Positions 1 to 12,079 of a DNA stretch of 64,000 nucleotides are shown one piece after another. Source of the stretch: Phoenix dactylifera. Lineage: Eukaryota > Streptophyta > Magnoliopsida > Arecales > Arecaceae. The stretch lies in the NCBI RefSeq assembly GCF_009389715.1, contig NC_052399.1:30637146-30701145 (forward strand). Direction: 5' to 3'. Made by a program: the position numbers and the translations under genes. Under the pieces are notes generated by a model. It was not told the origin of the DNA, ran no database searches, and saw only the letters and a program-made list of their open reading frames with translations. The stretch's first letter is position 1. Each line of letters begins with the position of its first letter.

Positions 1-600
1 TCAACCAGCTATTTATTTTGGGGTGATATCCATTTGGATCCATTTTTCAAGTGTAATCTTCTTGGATACGGACAAAAATTTTGGCAGCTAACTGATGATT
101 GTATTGGTATATGAATTTGTTGGAGAAAAGCATGTGGATACACAAATATCTGAAATGTATTTGAGCATCTCAATTTGTTTTTAATTTTATTTAGTCTCAT
201 ATAGCCCTCATGAATTCTAAATAAAGCTACTGACAGCATCAACATGTTTTCAATTTATTTATTTTAAATAATGAGCCTTTTAATCCAAACTATGTAATTT
301 AATATAATTATAAGGATCTACTAAAGGACTATTTGTTTCCTGCAACTCAATTGCAACTCGCAACTCCAATCATAGAAGTTCTAAATGTTGCGCCTAGATT
401 TGCAGTTAAAAACATCCATACTACTACTTGCAACTTAAAGTTGCGAATCCTATCTAACTCATTTTGTATCCTCTTATCTGTTAACCAGGTTAAATGAAAA
501 CTGAATTATAACTTAATAATGTATAATATTATTAACATGTCGTCCAAGTATGTGTCAGGTTCACAGCATTAATCTGTACCTGCTCCCATTCAGATCTAGC
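1..600. other. Gene-less AT-rich DNA
   Basis: I recognise no gene here. Around 340-450 there are several copies of a GCAACT/AGTTGC word in both orientations, which could be the remains of a small inverted-repeat transposon, but no clean ends or target duplications are visible. Confidence 0.4.
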
Positions 601-1760
601 TCTGGACTCGCACCAACTTCCATCTTGTTCCACCATGGACCCACTCAGGCAGCATACATCCCACAACAAATCCCAAGCTTCTTGTATCCCAAGCTCTTCA
701 TATGGTGAGTCCTTGCATTGCAGCAACCTCTAGATGAACCTCCATCCAACCAATCCCATTCAACCACCAACTACACGAAGCCAACAGTCTTCTTGCCCGC
801 TGTCTCGATCTTCTCCACCATGCAGCAAGTTGTGCCTTCAGATCCCATGGTCACCTGCAGTAGATTTGGTGTTTTCGAACCCGAGCTCAGTATGCTAACC
901 TTCATGAAAAATTCAGTGCCTGGTGAACCCAAAACCATAAGCTCAGCTCTGAACCTTCGAGGTCGGTACATCGCCATGCATAAGGAGATGGAAGCACTAA
1001 TTGCATGCTAATCAAACATGCATGGGTTTTAGTCTCCTGTGATTCTAGCATGAATATATCTCACTGGGGTGCAGGTGGGTCTCTAAGACCAAATCAATTA
1101 AAGACAGATGGTAGTCTCGAGCGGCTTAAAACTCGGTTAGTCACCAAGGATTACCAAGTAGAAGCTGTTAAACCTCCTAGTATTTGCACGATTAGAGGGT
1201 AGTCAATCCGTCGATTTCATGCATTCTTACATGGCTTTCTTCACCAAGATGTCTATATGAAGCAACCGCATGTATTCATCGACCAACATCTTCCTTCACC
1301 AAGGTGTCAATTTGATGGCCTCGAACATGCTCCGATCGCTTTCAACACCTTTCTTTTGATCTCAGCTGGATTTTTCTGCTGCATGGCCAACCCTTACAAT
1401 TTTTATTCAGAAAATTTGTCATTAATTGCATTCTTTCTCTCTTACTCCATACTTCTACGGTGCAGTTCATTTCTCTTTTAAACATGGGATATGCTATCAA
1501 GTATTTTTGATGGTATCCAATATTAATCTGACGTTCGCAATGCCTAATCTTTCATGTTGTTCTGTGTTAACTATGCAGTTCAGATTATGCATGCCCGAAA
1601 TATTGGATATTTTCGTCGAGTAGAACATATCCTCGGTAGAGATCACTTGGCATTCTTTCTCTCTAATTCAACATTAGATCTTTATGCCTTTTCTGAAGGC
1701 TGATGGCTTGATTGAAGCAAACAATTAAATGATGCTGACGAGTTTTCTGCTGGGTTTCAA
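600..1760 (+). mobile_element. Ty1-copia retrotransposon fossil (pol fragment)
   Basis: Translated segments match the copia polyprotein in the right order. From about 850 there is the linker before reverse transcriptase (DPMVT...FEPE, then EPKTISSALN and an EMEAL stretch). At about 1100-1150 there is the start of reverse transcriptase (DGSLERLKTRLVTKDYQ, compare the family's DGS.ERYKARLVAKG). At about 1225-1400 there is an F(L)HGxLxxxVYMxQP-like segment followed by a FDGLEHAPIAF stretch (family: LYGLKQAPRAW). Near 1680 LDLYAF resembles the later LDLYAFSDADW region. The pieces are collinear, but parts of pol are missing and the reading frame is broken at several places, so this is an old, dead copy. 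No LTRs could be assigned to it. Confidence 0.75.
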
Positions 1761-1765
1761 ACCCT

Positions 1766-1830
1766 GGCTGGGCTAAATATGCACGAGCCTGCCAAAACCT
1801 AGGCAGGCTGGGCTAAATTTGCACAAGCCT
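1766..1830. repeat. Short tandem duplication, period 40 bp
   Basis: A 25-base word beginning GGCTGGGCTAAAT and ending AGCCT occurs at 1766-1790 and again at 1806-1830 with two differences. It is a local duplication in gene-less DNA next to the copia fossil. Confidence 0.7.
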
Positions 1831-3350
1831 AGTCCTTTGAGGTTGGCATTGGGTGGAGTTGGGTTGTCAGTTTGAACAACAGATATTCTAACCACGCACT
1901 CAATCGAAACATATCAAATAGATAATCCAACCCAACACATGCAACTCTTATAACAAATAGGCCATGTCATGGAAAGTTTAATCTACTGATATGACTTGGC
2001 ACGCTTAAATCCTTGCCTGCACTTTAATCTATTAACCAATGTTATTCTACTATCTTCACATCTATTTGATTATATATAATAATTGTTAAACATAATCTCA
2101 GCATATGGTTGTATTTATATAGTAAGAATGGGTCACTTTCAAGTTCAAGTTATAATTATTGCTGACCTATCCTGTTACCGAATGAGCTGATCTAAGTCAA
2201 GCATGTGAAGTCTCCGACTCCGGATTCAACCAATTTAACAAATGAAATCATGTCAACCGGTTCCGAGCCAAAAACCAATTATGCCAGATGCAAAACGACT
2301 CATGTCGGGTCAAGAATTGTTACATGTTAAGTACTAGCTCAAGATCAACCAATATTACTAGGGATCGTGTAACGGGCGACATTTTTGAGTCATGCATGCT
2401 TCCTCACAAACTTAAAAGGTCCAACCGTATGTGGTGAAACCCCCACCCATCTTTCTGTTCCAGTTGATTTGGTGCTTGCTTCGCCGCATATGATTGGAAT
2501 CTTAGGTATATAAATTTATGTACTCAATGCTATTATGCAGGTAAAAACTTACTAAATTTAACTTACGAATTTAACTAAATTTGATAATTCAATAATGTAG
2601 AGTAATATGCTACTAAAATATATAATACTAAATAGTAATACTCAATCACATAGTACTCGAGGGATTGGTGAGAGTTCAAGATCCCTTTCAGAGTTTCATC
2701 TGTATTTCAATCTCGATGACCATGGTGCATATGATTTAGTTCATTATATTGCTAACTACACAAATAATTCAAATAACAAGACTCCATTGGTAAATTATAA
2801 CTAAATTCTATTTATATATATATATATATATATATTGATTGTTTACTTTTCGTTTTGTGTGTTTTCATGTCAAAATCTAGACAATGGCCTCAAAAGTGAT
2901 GAGCCTTAAGGGTCCATCGGACGTTGTATCTTAGTTAAGGCAAGCAAAAAGCTATTGGTTGTCATTTTACCTCAAAGAATACATCAAGTTCGCATAGGCT
3001 GCCATCGTATCCTAAGAACGCATTCATATGGATACGCTTGTCTGGTGCGGGGACCGATCGAGAGAATAACATGTGAACCCAAATCTACTGGTTCATGGCC
3101 ACTCTTCATCTCACCACTCTCATGGGCCCAACACACCATTGTCTTTGTTCCAATTGATGTCAACGATGTCATCATCCTAGTGATTTAATTTATTTATTTA
3201 TTTATTTTTTGTACTTAAGATGTGCAAAGTGATGTCACACAAACATAATATCCACGCTATCCAACTATGATTTCTTTTTTTTTTAAAAAAAAAAACATCT
3301 CACAGAAGAATTTTTAACATGATAGTCCTCCTAAATTAGCATATTTTGAG

Positions 3351-3354
<4 letters not shown>
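1831..3354. other. Gene-less DNA with a TA microsatellite
   Basis: No convincing gene. A TA dinucleotide run lies at 2813-2835. An open frame at 2955-3188 ends in a segment vaguely like the copia reverse transcriptase YVDD region, but this is too weak to call. Confidence 0.4.

Positions 3355-3388
<34 letters not shown>
3355..3388. repeat. TA microsatellite
   Basis: Uninterrupted TA repeats of about 34 bases, directly abutting the left edge of the possible solo LTR that follows. Confidence 0.9.
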
Positions 3389-3391
<3 letters not shown>

Positions 3392-4806
3392 ACACCCAAC
3401 CCAAATAATAAGGAATTGGGCCTAGTGCACTTGATTGGCTCATATGTAAGAGTTGGAGGATGACATAGAAAAAAAGGATCAAGTGTTGTTCGACTTGGAG
3501 TAGGAGACCGAAATAAAAAAGATAGAGCCCTATTCAACTTGGAGTACGAGATGGGAAAAAAAAAAAAAGAATAGAGTCCTATTTGCTTTAGACTAGGAAA
3601 CATAATCCTCCTCCATCCTGATTTCCTATGAGAGCTAGGAAACCTAGCTTCCAATGGCTATTTAAAGACTCTCGTGCCCATTTTCACCTTATCGCCAAAA
3701 GATTTTGCCGATCACCATTACTAGACCACCGTTGGTCCATCTCCTTCTTCTCTTGACTTCCAACGGTCTCTAACAGAGATTTCAATTGAGCATTTGCTAG
3801 AGTTTTAGGTCCTAAAAGGGATTGTCGAAATTATTTAGACCTATAATTCGATTTCGCTTGCAAGATAAGTAATAATTTGCATTTTTTAAGATTTTTCATT
3901 TATAAAATATTATTTTTATAGCAAATAAATTGTTAATTAATCCATATGTGATTTCTAAATTTTATGATATCGTGTTTTGAATGAAAAATAGATATGTAAT
4001 TCAGAGTAATATTTTCTGGACTGCTATTTTATTTTTTTACTGATCTTACATTGTATATGTATATTTTGATTGGATTACAATATATATGCTATTTTATAAA
4101 AAGAACTTTGACATGTGTTAGATTTGAACTCTCAGCTTCACTATATATTGGACTCTGCCAATTGGAAATTATGCATTGGCCCTCTCACTATTACTAAGAT
4201 CATTGATTCTACTTTTGACCTAGCTACAGAGTATAAGTGTAGTCATAGTTTAAGACAGCTGAGTTGAATGTGATTTATTTCAAATCAGATTTATGTGTAT
4301 ATATATATATATATATATATGAATATTTGAAAGATATGGATTTTAATGGATTTGTGTTTTGAAATAGAATTAGTTGTCTTTATACTGATTCATAGTAATT
4401 TGTGTTTTACTATTGTATTTTATGTTATTACATAAATTATCTAGTTAGAGTATTTATTACTTACTAGGCTATCAAGCTCATTATCTCTTTATTTTTTCAG
4501 ATTTTAAGGAGTAAGATAACACAGGGTTATGATCGGAAGAATGACTAGAGACCGAATTATTTGGCACATTTAATTTAGATCAAAATTTGATATAAGATTT
4601 TTTAAATATTGTTGGATTCTAAGACATTAAAATTTGATTCTAGTTGTCTAAATTAAAATTTGAGCATCGATTATTTAAATTTATTTTATTATTTATTTAT
4701 AATATTATATTGAGATGCTTTGCATTGTTATTAAAGAGAGTTTCTACAACTATATCGCGGTTGGCACGACTCTCAGGGTTTGCAAACAGGGATCCGGGGC
4801 GTGACA
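3388..4806 (+). mobile_element. Possible solo LTR of a retrotransposon
   Basis: A 1.4 kb block begins with GTAACACCCAACCC and ends with GGGATCCGGGGCGTGACA, a pair of edges of the sort seen on plant LTRs of the Gypsy kind. A TATTTAAAG box at about 3657 precedes a leader-like stretch, which fits an LTR promoter. No partner LTR, primer-binding site or internal coding region flanks it, so if real it is a solo LTR. The left edge is blurred by the TA repeat it sits in and no target duplication was identified. Confidence 0.35.
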
Positions 4807-5340
4807 CATCATATCCAAGTCTCTTGTACTAGAAGATGACCCACGTGCCCCCGAGCTTGGCTTTTTTTTCCATCTCTTGCCGGGCAATATCTCCCTACCT
4901 TCTCTGGTTCCTCCTGGTCTGGATATTATTATGAGCTCTACACCTATCGCATCTCCTTTTTTTTTTTTGTGTGTGTGCATCTCATCCTCCCTAAAACCTT
5001 CATCTCACCTTTTGTTTTGGTAGTTAAACCTTTATCATCTCACTTTCATTCTCTTTTGCGAAGACAGATCTTTCAGTGCCTTTCTAGCATCTTTTTGGGT
5101 CTCGTTTTGGACAAGAAAAATAAAGGTACTGCAACTTGCCTTCTCCTAGTCCAATGCCCTTCTCTCCAGTGACTTGTTTTAAGCTGCAATTAATATGGTG
5201 AAGGACCCCAGAGGCAATTACTTTTGCACCGATGAGATGGATGAAGTAGGGAACATGCAATGTAGTCAAGAATCACGGGGCGGCTCTTCATGCCGAACTC
5301 TTGGCAACCTTAAAGATAAAAGGTGCACTATATATCCCAC
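4807..5340. other. Gene-less DNA
   Basis: Pyrimidine-rich on the + strand from about 4855 to 5110. Short open frames show no recognisable similarity. Confidence 0.4.
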
Positions 5341-5541
5341 CTTAAAAGCACTAGGGTCAGCTTCAGTTGTAAGCTACCACCACTTCAGTGAGGTTATTTA
5401 TTGCTTTTCGACAACCTTAAAAGCACTAGGGTCAGATTCAGTGTAAGCTACCACCACTTCAGTGAGGTGATTGCTAACAACAGCACTAGGGTCAGATTCA
5501 GCTGTAAGCTACCACCACTTCAGCGAGGCATTGCTAACAAC
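5341..5541. repeat. Three-copy minisatellite
   Basis: Three copies of a unit containing AGCACTAGGGTCAG followed by AAGCTACCACCACTTCAG. Copies start at about 5341, 5416 and 5482, so the spacing is about 75 and then 60 bases. The third copy runs into an ACA trinucleotide run. Overlapping open frames here are by-products of the repeat. Confidence 0.85.
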
Positions 5542-7560
5542 AACAACAACAATCATCAAGATGATGGCAACCATGCAGAATGAGTCAGTTTGCATGCAAA
5601 CATGCATGTCCCTCTCTTCAGTTATTTCATGCAAGGTTTTGAGTCTCTTTTTTCATGGCGACTCCTCCTTCTCCTAAAAGAATCTTGGGACAACTCTAGA
5701 GAGTTCTTGGTGTGCTAACTAATTAAGACCTAAATATTTTGAAAGGGCCAGAAGCAAATTATAATTACAAGTTTTAAGTTCCAAGCCACCATCCATCCAT
5801 CCTATGCAGTACTCCAGAAGGAAACCAATCGGGCAAAAAGAGACTGGGCACGTCTGTAAAACATAATGAATACATACAAAGGTCAAAGACCCCAACGTAA
5901 CTCTGATTTCCTTGTTCCAAGCAAATTAAGGCCATAGGCAGTACTAAGGGAAGAAAGCTTACCAAGCTCATTCCTTGGCCCTCAAACCTCAATATCGGCA
6001 CGAACACCTTAAGAGAATCCAAGGTTCCAATCCAGATATAGAGAGCATGCAATTAATGTGTAGCCTGATCTGTGAGTGGAAAGTAAGGAGACTGATCACC
6101 TCTTTCTCCCATGCCACGAGTATCCCACCAGACACTCCAAAAGCTAGAATAACAGAAAACATACCACTAAACGTACGATTTTAGCATATAACTAGTAGAC
6201 TATGATCTATGTGCCTTTAGGACAATGGACAAGACATTATGATGTGCCTCTCTCTTTCTCTCTAAAAACTAGGACTAGTGGAAGCCTGGCTAAACTAATT
6301 AAGAATCATGGTAGGATTGAACCTAGCTAGATCTCTTATATCAACGCAAAAAAAACTTCACCTAACCAGCAGTTTACTCATAAAATTTACTATACTATTA
6401 CTTAATAATTACCAGTCTGACATTAAGATGGGGTCATAAACCATAGCACAACAACATATTTATCTTTCTTCTGATTCTTACCCGACAACATTTCATTACC
6501 TCCACCATATAAAAGCGTTTCTCATGTCTAAATAGTCCCATGCAAATTTGGTAGAGGAAATATATAGCAGAAAGTTTATAACTCTAAATAGAGTAGAAAT
6601 TAATAATGAGAAATTCTGCCAAAGAAGAAGGTATTTATATTTCCAATTGTGTTTTAATCTCTCTTTTATTTACCATGGAAAAAAGAAAAATTGACAATTT
6701 TGGTATAAAATTATGTCAGTATGCATATGGTATATGCAGTATAATACATGTAAATTTGAGAAAGAGAAAGAGAAAGAGGTTTCATCCATTAATTTAATTA
6801 GCCGGGCTTCCCAACTTTAGAATAAAATGTATTTAGAATAAAATATCACAACTATATCCAAGAAACATTCTAAAGAAACATAGTAGCTACCAAGGTGAAC
6901 TGAAGAATATCCCCTCAATAAAGAAAGGGCGAACTAGATTTGCTCAAGCGAAAAAGGGTGAACTAGAGGACAGAATCAACCTTAGTTTTTAACTTACTTC
7001 AATATGAGATTTAATAATTGTTTTTTCATTTATTGACTGTTAAGTGATTATTTCTAATCATATTTATCAGAAAAAAAGATTTTATCATTTCCTGTAAACT
7101 GCAATAAAAATTCATCCAAACTTTAGGAGGCAAGTGTCAATATTTGAAATTGATATATGAGCACCTACTGTACGAAAGAAAAAGACATACTAACAACTAC
7201 GTAGAACTCAAAAAGGATCAGAAATGCAATATGAGAAGGCATGAAAGAAAGAAGGCAAATTTTTTTGGCATATCTACCCTTAATATAGTTTTCAAATTCC
7301 GACAAAAAGTCTATCAAAGATAGTGGCCATTGCTCCATGACTGCGTTCGATTAGGAAATAAAGCAAAAATAAGGACCAGAATACTCTCTATTTTTTTTTT
7401 TTAAGAAAAATTTTGACTCCATGTTTGCCAGACAAAAACATCCTTGTTCTATAATTATTTGGGCAGTAGACGGTAGTTTTACTTCTAGCCGCATGAAAAC
7501 AGAGAGAACCTGTGATTGTGAAGTAGCTGCTCGAGAAGAAAGCAGTGGCTGTAATGAGTT
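5542..7560. other. Gene-less AT-rich DNA
   Basis: No exon, RNA gene or mobile element could be recognised in this 2 kb. Open frames are short and have biased, non-coding composition. Confidence 0.4.
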
Positions 7561-7800
7561 TTTTTTTTTTAATTTGTTTTGTCATCTCTCCGACATTGCC
7601 GGCCACGTGGAAAGCAGAAGCGGGCATGACGTCTTGGGCGCGCGTCGGAAAGCTGCTCGGCGGAATGCATGGGAGGCCAAGAAGTACGGTAGACGTGGGA
7701 GCGTGTCGACCGATGAGCTTCCTTCCTAACTTGTGGAACAGGCACGAAGGACTCGCAAGTCCCTCTCGTGTTGAGGGCGGCACCGCCCTACGTTTATTGA
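7561..7800. promoter_or_regulatory. GC-rich island with ACGT-core elements
   Basis: A GC- and CpG-rich patch in AT-rich surroundings. It contains a G-box core CCACGTGG (7603-7610), a TGACGTC element (7627-7633) and a perfect 7-bp inverted repeat AGGGCGG/CCGCCCT near 7773-7790. ACGT-core elements of this kind bind plant bZIP and bHLH factors. No transcript start, splice site or similarity was found, so a regulatory role is only a possibility; it could also be a relic of a mobile element. Confidence 0.3.
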
Positions 7801-7989
7801 ACATCTATTTTTTCTGAAAAAAAATTATATAAAATATTTGTCATATTTTTAATAAAAGAAAAAGCCAATTTTCATATCTGTTATTGAATATCTGTTATCT
7901 AAAAATTTAAAAATATATTTAAAAAATACACAATTTTCATATCTCATTTATTTTTTTTAAATATAAAAAATTTATTTTCATAAGGATGC

Positions 7990-8019
7990 TATATATATAT
8001 AATATATATATATATATAT
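7990..8019. repeat. AT microsatellite
   Basis: Runs of AT repeats with one interruption, in gene-less DNA. Confidence 0.85.
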
Positions 8020-10293
8020 TATTTTTTTAAAAGCCCAACCAAATATTTGATGCTACCCTTTGGAAGAAGCGAGAAGAGAAAACGAAAGCAATAAATGATG
8101 TTTCTCTCTGACATCAGGTGCATCAAATGGCAAGCGTGCGGAGAGATTAAGATGTGGGCACGCATGCTCTTGCATGGCATCAGGTGCGTGGTAAAATGCC
8201 ATACACTTGAAAACATCATGGACGAGCAGAGAAGTAGTCAGTAGAGACAAGCATTGTAAGATGGTCTTGTCCAATCTCTCGACACAGTGTCCAATCTCTG
8301 CTCCAAGTTTCAACGATATCTATATCCATATATAGCCTAAAAATATAGCTAGCAAGGAAAATATGCCAAAATTAGTAAAAAAATTCATCCAAAACCATCC
8401 CTCAAATATCTAGATTTAGGGTTAAAAATAGATATGATATTATCTATTTGGATCCATTTGCATATTAAGATTTATCTAAATATGCACACAAATTGCAGTA
8501 TCTGACTACTACTCATATCTATATCTATATCCATTAAAAAATATAAATTTAAAAATAGATAACCAATGATCCAATCCGTGTCCAAATTCTGGTGTTGTTT
8601 GCAATCATACTTAGTTTTATGACTTTAATGAAAATAAATGACAATATCAAAATATCTTTAACCTAATTTATATTTCATATGGTGATCCTTTTGATCCGGT
8701 AATTCATAAAGTTTTACTATCCAATATATTTTTTTTCTAGATTTATACTCCTAGAATCAATATCCACTTTGCATTTGTATCCATTTAAAAAAAATATAGA
8801 TATAAAATTTAATATCTATACTTATATCCATATCTATCATCCAAATAATATAGATATGGACATACTAATATCTAACTAATCTATATCTAGTCCATTTTTA
8901 GCCCTTAGTTGATTAAACTATCACAAGTAAGGACCTTGATGGGATAAGTTCGTTGTTTGGTACTTATTCTGGAGATAGGCAAGGATTATTCTACATTGCC
9001 ACCTTTCCAAATTGAGCCTAAGACTATCACAAAATCCTTTTTCAATTAAACCCTTAGAAGTGGCCTTTATACATTTCCCATTAAGACTTTTGACCCTTAT
9101 CCTTTGTTTGACTGCTACTTTACAACTAAACCCACCTACTAGTTTGAATGATCATTTAATGTTTATTTCCTCAACTTGCATATTCCTAGGTTGTTTATAA
9201 AATGGATGTAAATATACATAGAAATAGATGCAAAAGTGTGTGCAAAAGAGTAATGCTAAATATATAAAGGCTAAGAAATTCCCTTCTCTCATTTCTCCAA
9301 CATAGCACTCAACTTTGATTTCACTCTGCTCCCACCTCTCTCGCTCTCCTTCCTACCCCTGAAAACTCTTTTCCTTTTTCCATTGACTGGGATTCCTTTT
9401 GAGAAAGGTAACTAATGTGGCCTAAATTTGATCTGCGTATCATGGATCGGCACATGGCCTAGCATGTAGTAAATTCCAATGATACTTTTATTCTTAGATT
9501 GATCCAAAAAAAGAAAAGCCAAAAATTAGCCTTTTAATCGGACTCAAACTCTGAAGAATCCAACTCTTATGGGATGGAGATTCTTTATCTATAAAAAGAG
9601 TTTAATACCCCAAATATGTAGGAAAGATAGGTTATCCTACACCATACTCTTGTTTCTTTTTTTTATTGTTCCCCCAGTGCCCTGTATGAGTTAAGTATTA
9701 GAGGCCATCCGGTTGGATCAGCTCCGACGATCTTCTTTGCTCTCTTTTTTTTTTTTTTGTGTGTGCAGGTTGATCGGTGCTCTCAAAGCCTCCACCATAT
9801 TAGCAAATAAATGATTGCAGGTCATGTCCATACGTAGAACAGAAGAATATTTTGGTCATACCCTTTCTAGGATCTTTTCCTTTGAGACTTTTTATTTTTT
9901 TTATTCTAAAATCATAAAAAGAAACTTTTAAGAAAAATATTACAAAATAAAAGATAAAATAGGTGTAATCAATTAGCATATGAATATCATTGTTTCTTCC
10001 CCCCTAAAAACGCTTTAGAAGGTGACGCCACCCTGCCCCTGCTAGGTCTTAGCCTAGAAGGTGACGCCACCCTGATAGCTGACAAAGGGAGCCCAAGAAT
10101 CATGGAGCCCCAAATTCTCAAGTGTGGAACTCCTAACCTTCTGTTATGATAAGGTGGTAGGATGGAAAGCTGCAAGCCAACCGAAATATCGCCCGGTAAT
10201 GACTTCCAGCATCGATCGACTGCTTCTTTATATCCTTCCAAGTTCCATCCATCCAAATAATTGATAAATACCAGGGCCCAGCAGTGGGACCCC

Positions 10294-10296
<3 letters not shown>
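8020..10296. other. Gene-less DNA with degenerate ATATCTATATCCAT words
   Basis: Between about 8315 and 8890 words like TATCTATATCCAT and their relatives recur irregularly, probably a decayed simple repeat or old LTR. At 10016-10035 and 10055-10074 the same 20-mer, ending GGTGACGCCACCCTG, occurs twice, 39 bases apart. No gene recognised. Confidence 0.4.

Positions 10297-10333
<37 letters not shown>
10297..10333. repeat. AT microsatellite
   Basis: About 37 bases of uninterrupted AT repeat, immediately left of a GC-rich patch. Confidence 0.9.
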
Positions 10334-10334
<1 letters not shown>

Positions 10335-10379
10335 CCAGTGCAATAGAGTTTTTTTCTCTTTTTTTAAAGAAAATGCTGT

Positions 10380-10640
10380 GGTTGGGGGCCGACGCATATA
10401 TACAGGGACCGATGGCCGGCACGAACAGGGTTGCCACGTGTCGGGGTGGCGCGTGTCGGAGGTACCCCAAAAGAAAAGGATTGGATCTTAATCATCTTAT
10501 CAGGAGGGAAGAGGGGACCAGGGTTGTCCTTTGGGAGGACGTGCTTCCAAGGGCCCCTACCAGAACTTGTCAAGGGGCTCCGCACAGCCGCACAGGTGGC
10601 CGAGGCCTGTTTCAGGACACCCACAGCCACTAACGAGGAG
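10380..10640. promoter_or_regulatory. GC-rich patch with an ABRE-like G-box
   Basis: GC-rich relative to its surroundings, with CCACGTGTC (10434-10442), the classic abscisic-acid response element core. It is about 2.5 kb upstream of the ABCG22 start codon and 1.6 kb upstream of its likely leader exon. Whether it is a distal element of that gene or unrelated cannot be told from sequence. Confidence 0.25.
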
Positions 10641-11900
10641 CAAACAGAAAGGACTCCCACTGCCCAAATTTACTCCAATAGCCCCTAATTCCTGCACCAG
10701 GCATTTGTTTGAGCATCCTATCATCTGGGAGACCTACAGATTGGTTTAGAAGATGAGCAATTTTTAGACAGCACATGTGTTTCGAAAGGCATATCGGGGA
10801 GCAAACTGGGTCGCCTCCTTTATCGCTCGGCATATTGGAGAGTTTCTCTGGACATCCGCAGTAAATATACCCATTTTTTTTACTCTTTATTTTCTCGTGA
10901 TTTGGCAAGATTTACTCACGTTAGAATTATATGAATTACCGTTTTTATTAAAAAAAAAAAAGCTTCTCTCCTTAGCAAAATAAAAAAAAGAAAAAAAAGA
11001 AAAAGAGCTTCTCTAGAATAATCAATTAATCATGCTTTATGTATTCTAATTCCAAAAAAAAAGTTGAGAAAAAGTTATCTAAATTACATATTTTTCTGGT
11101 TTAAAATTTAGTGATGGTTCTAACTCTACTAAAATTTCCAAAAATATTCTCTTTTTTTAGAGGGAGATTTAGTAAGAAGCATTCGAAACAAAATCAATTT
11201 AACAAGTATTGCTAAATAATAATTTTAAATTGCAGAAATTTTAAATCAATTGAGCCGATCAAATGATTTCTAAAGAGGACAAAATCAAAAAAAATCTGAT
11301 ACCTGATTGCAGAAATGCCACATTTCAAGTTCCTTGCAGTAGTCTTGATTGATTGGTCCTTGATGTATGATTTGATTCCTTCAGAGTCATATTGTCGGCA
11401 TATGAGATAAAACAATACAGTAATTTTTTCTACTAAATTTAAATATCAACAATCATATAGACCCAAAAGTCACTATTTGTACCTGTTACCAATTAATAGA
11501 CTCTTTGTCTTGACATATGACCTAGGAATTAGATCGGTTGTCGTACCCTTCCACTACCAAGTAGGAGGCCAGGATTATCCCTCAAGATTTGAACCTAGAG
11601 TTTTTTTTTTTAAAAAAAAAAATTCTTGAGAAGACCCAGACCCAATTCCTCTAACGCAGGTCGGATTTAGATCCCCTCCTAATCTCAATAAAATAAAATA
11701 ATAAAAAGAAAAGTACAAACAAGGCCTTTTGTCTCATGTAACCCTAGTCTTACCCTATAGACATCAATAGTTTCTAGTCGGGGAAATGGTTAGCTTTATT
11801 GCAGCAGGAGATGAGATGTCACAAATAGCGATATAGCAATATGACTTTGGGGTCAAATGATGACAAGAGACACGTAAGGATGGCAAGCTTGATAGTTGCA
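10641..11900. other. Gene-less AT-rich DNA
   Basis: No gene recognised. A GGTTCAAATCT-like pol III B-box word on the minus strand near 11580 stands alone and was not enough to call a SINE. Confidence 0.4.
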
Positions 11901-11959
11901 AATAATATTAGGGGCACTTGAGTAAATTAAGCTCCACTTCCCTTGCTCACACGACGTTG

Positions 11960-12079
11960 GCGAAGCTTCTGAGCGGTGGCCTCTTTAAAAGGGGAGTAGG
12001 AGAGGCCAACTTGGTGGCATTAAGCTGGCCTTCCATTCTTCTTGCATTTGGATCACTCGCTCTCTGTGCTTTAGGACAG
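11960..12079 (+). promoter_or_regulatory. Candidate core promoter and non-coding leader exon of ABCG22
   Basis: A TTTAAAA box at about 11983 sits inside a perfect 7-bp inverted repeat (GGCCTCT at 11978-11984, AGAGGCC at 12001-12007). It is followed by a pyrimidine-rich stretch and a good splice donor after GACAG (exon end 12079). The next plausible acceptor is at 12980 (TTTTTAG), 20 bases before the ABCG22 start codon, giving a 0.9 kb leader intron. No transcript data were available and the start site is a guess. Confidence 0.35.

Noticed and set aside
2955-3188. Open frame ending in a segment like FVPIDVNDVIILVI, reminiscent of the copia YVDD region
   Set aside because: Only about ten residues are suggestive and the surrounding sequence does not extend the match.
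3331-3654. Minus-strand open frame of 107 codons ending in IYIYIYIY
   Set aside because: It runs into the TA repeat and has low-complexity composition; more likely part of the possible solo LTR.
9987-10491. Open frames on both strands around the AT microsatellite, with runs of IYIYIY
   Set aside because: Translation of a dinucleotide repeat plus GC-rich flank. No domain or splice structure supports a gene.
11500-11660. Possible second SINE with a GGTTCAAATCT word on the minus strand
   Set aside because: The B-box-like word is interrupted from any clear body by a T/A run, and no A-box, tail or target duplication was seen.
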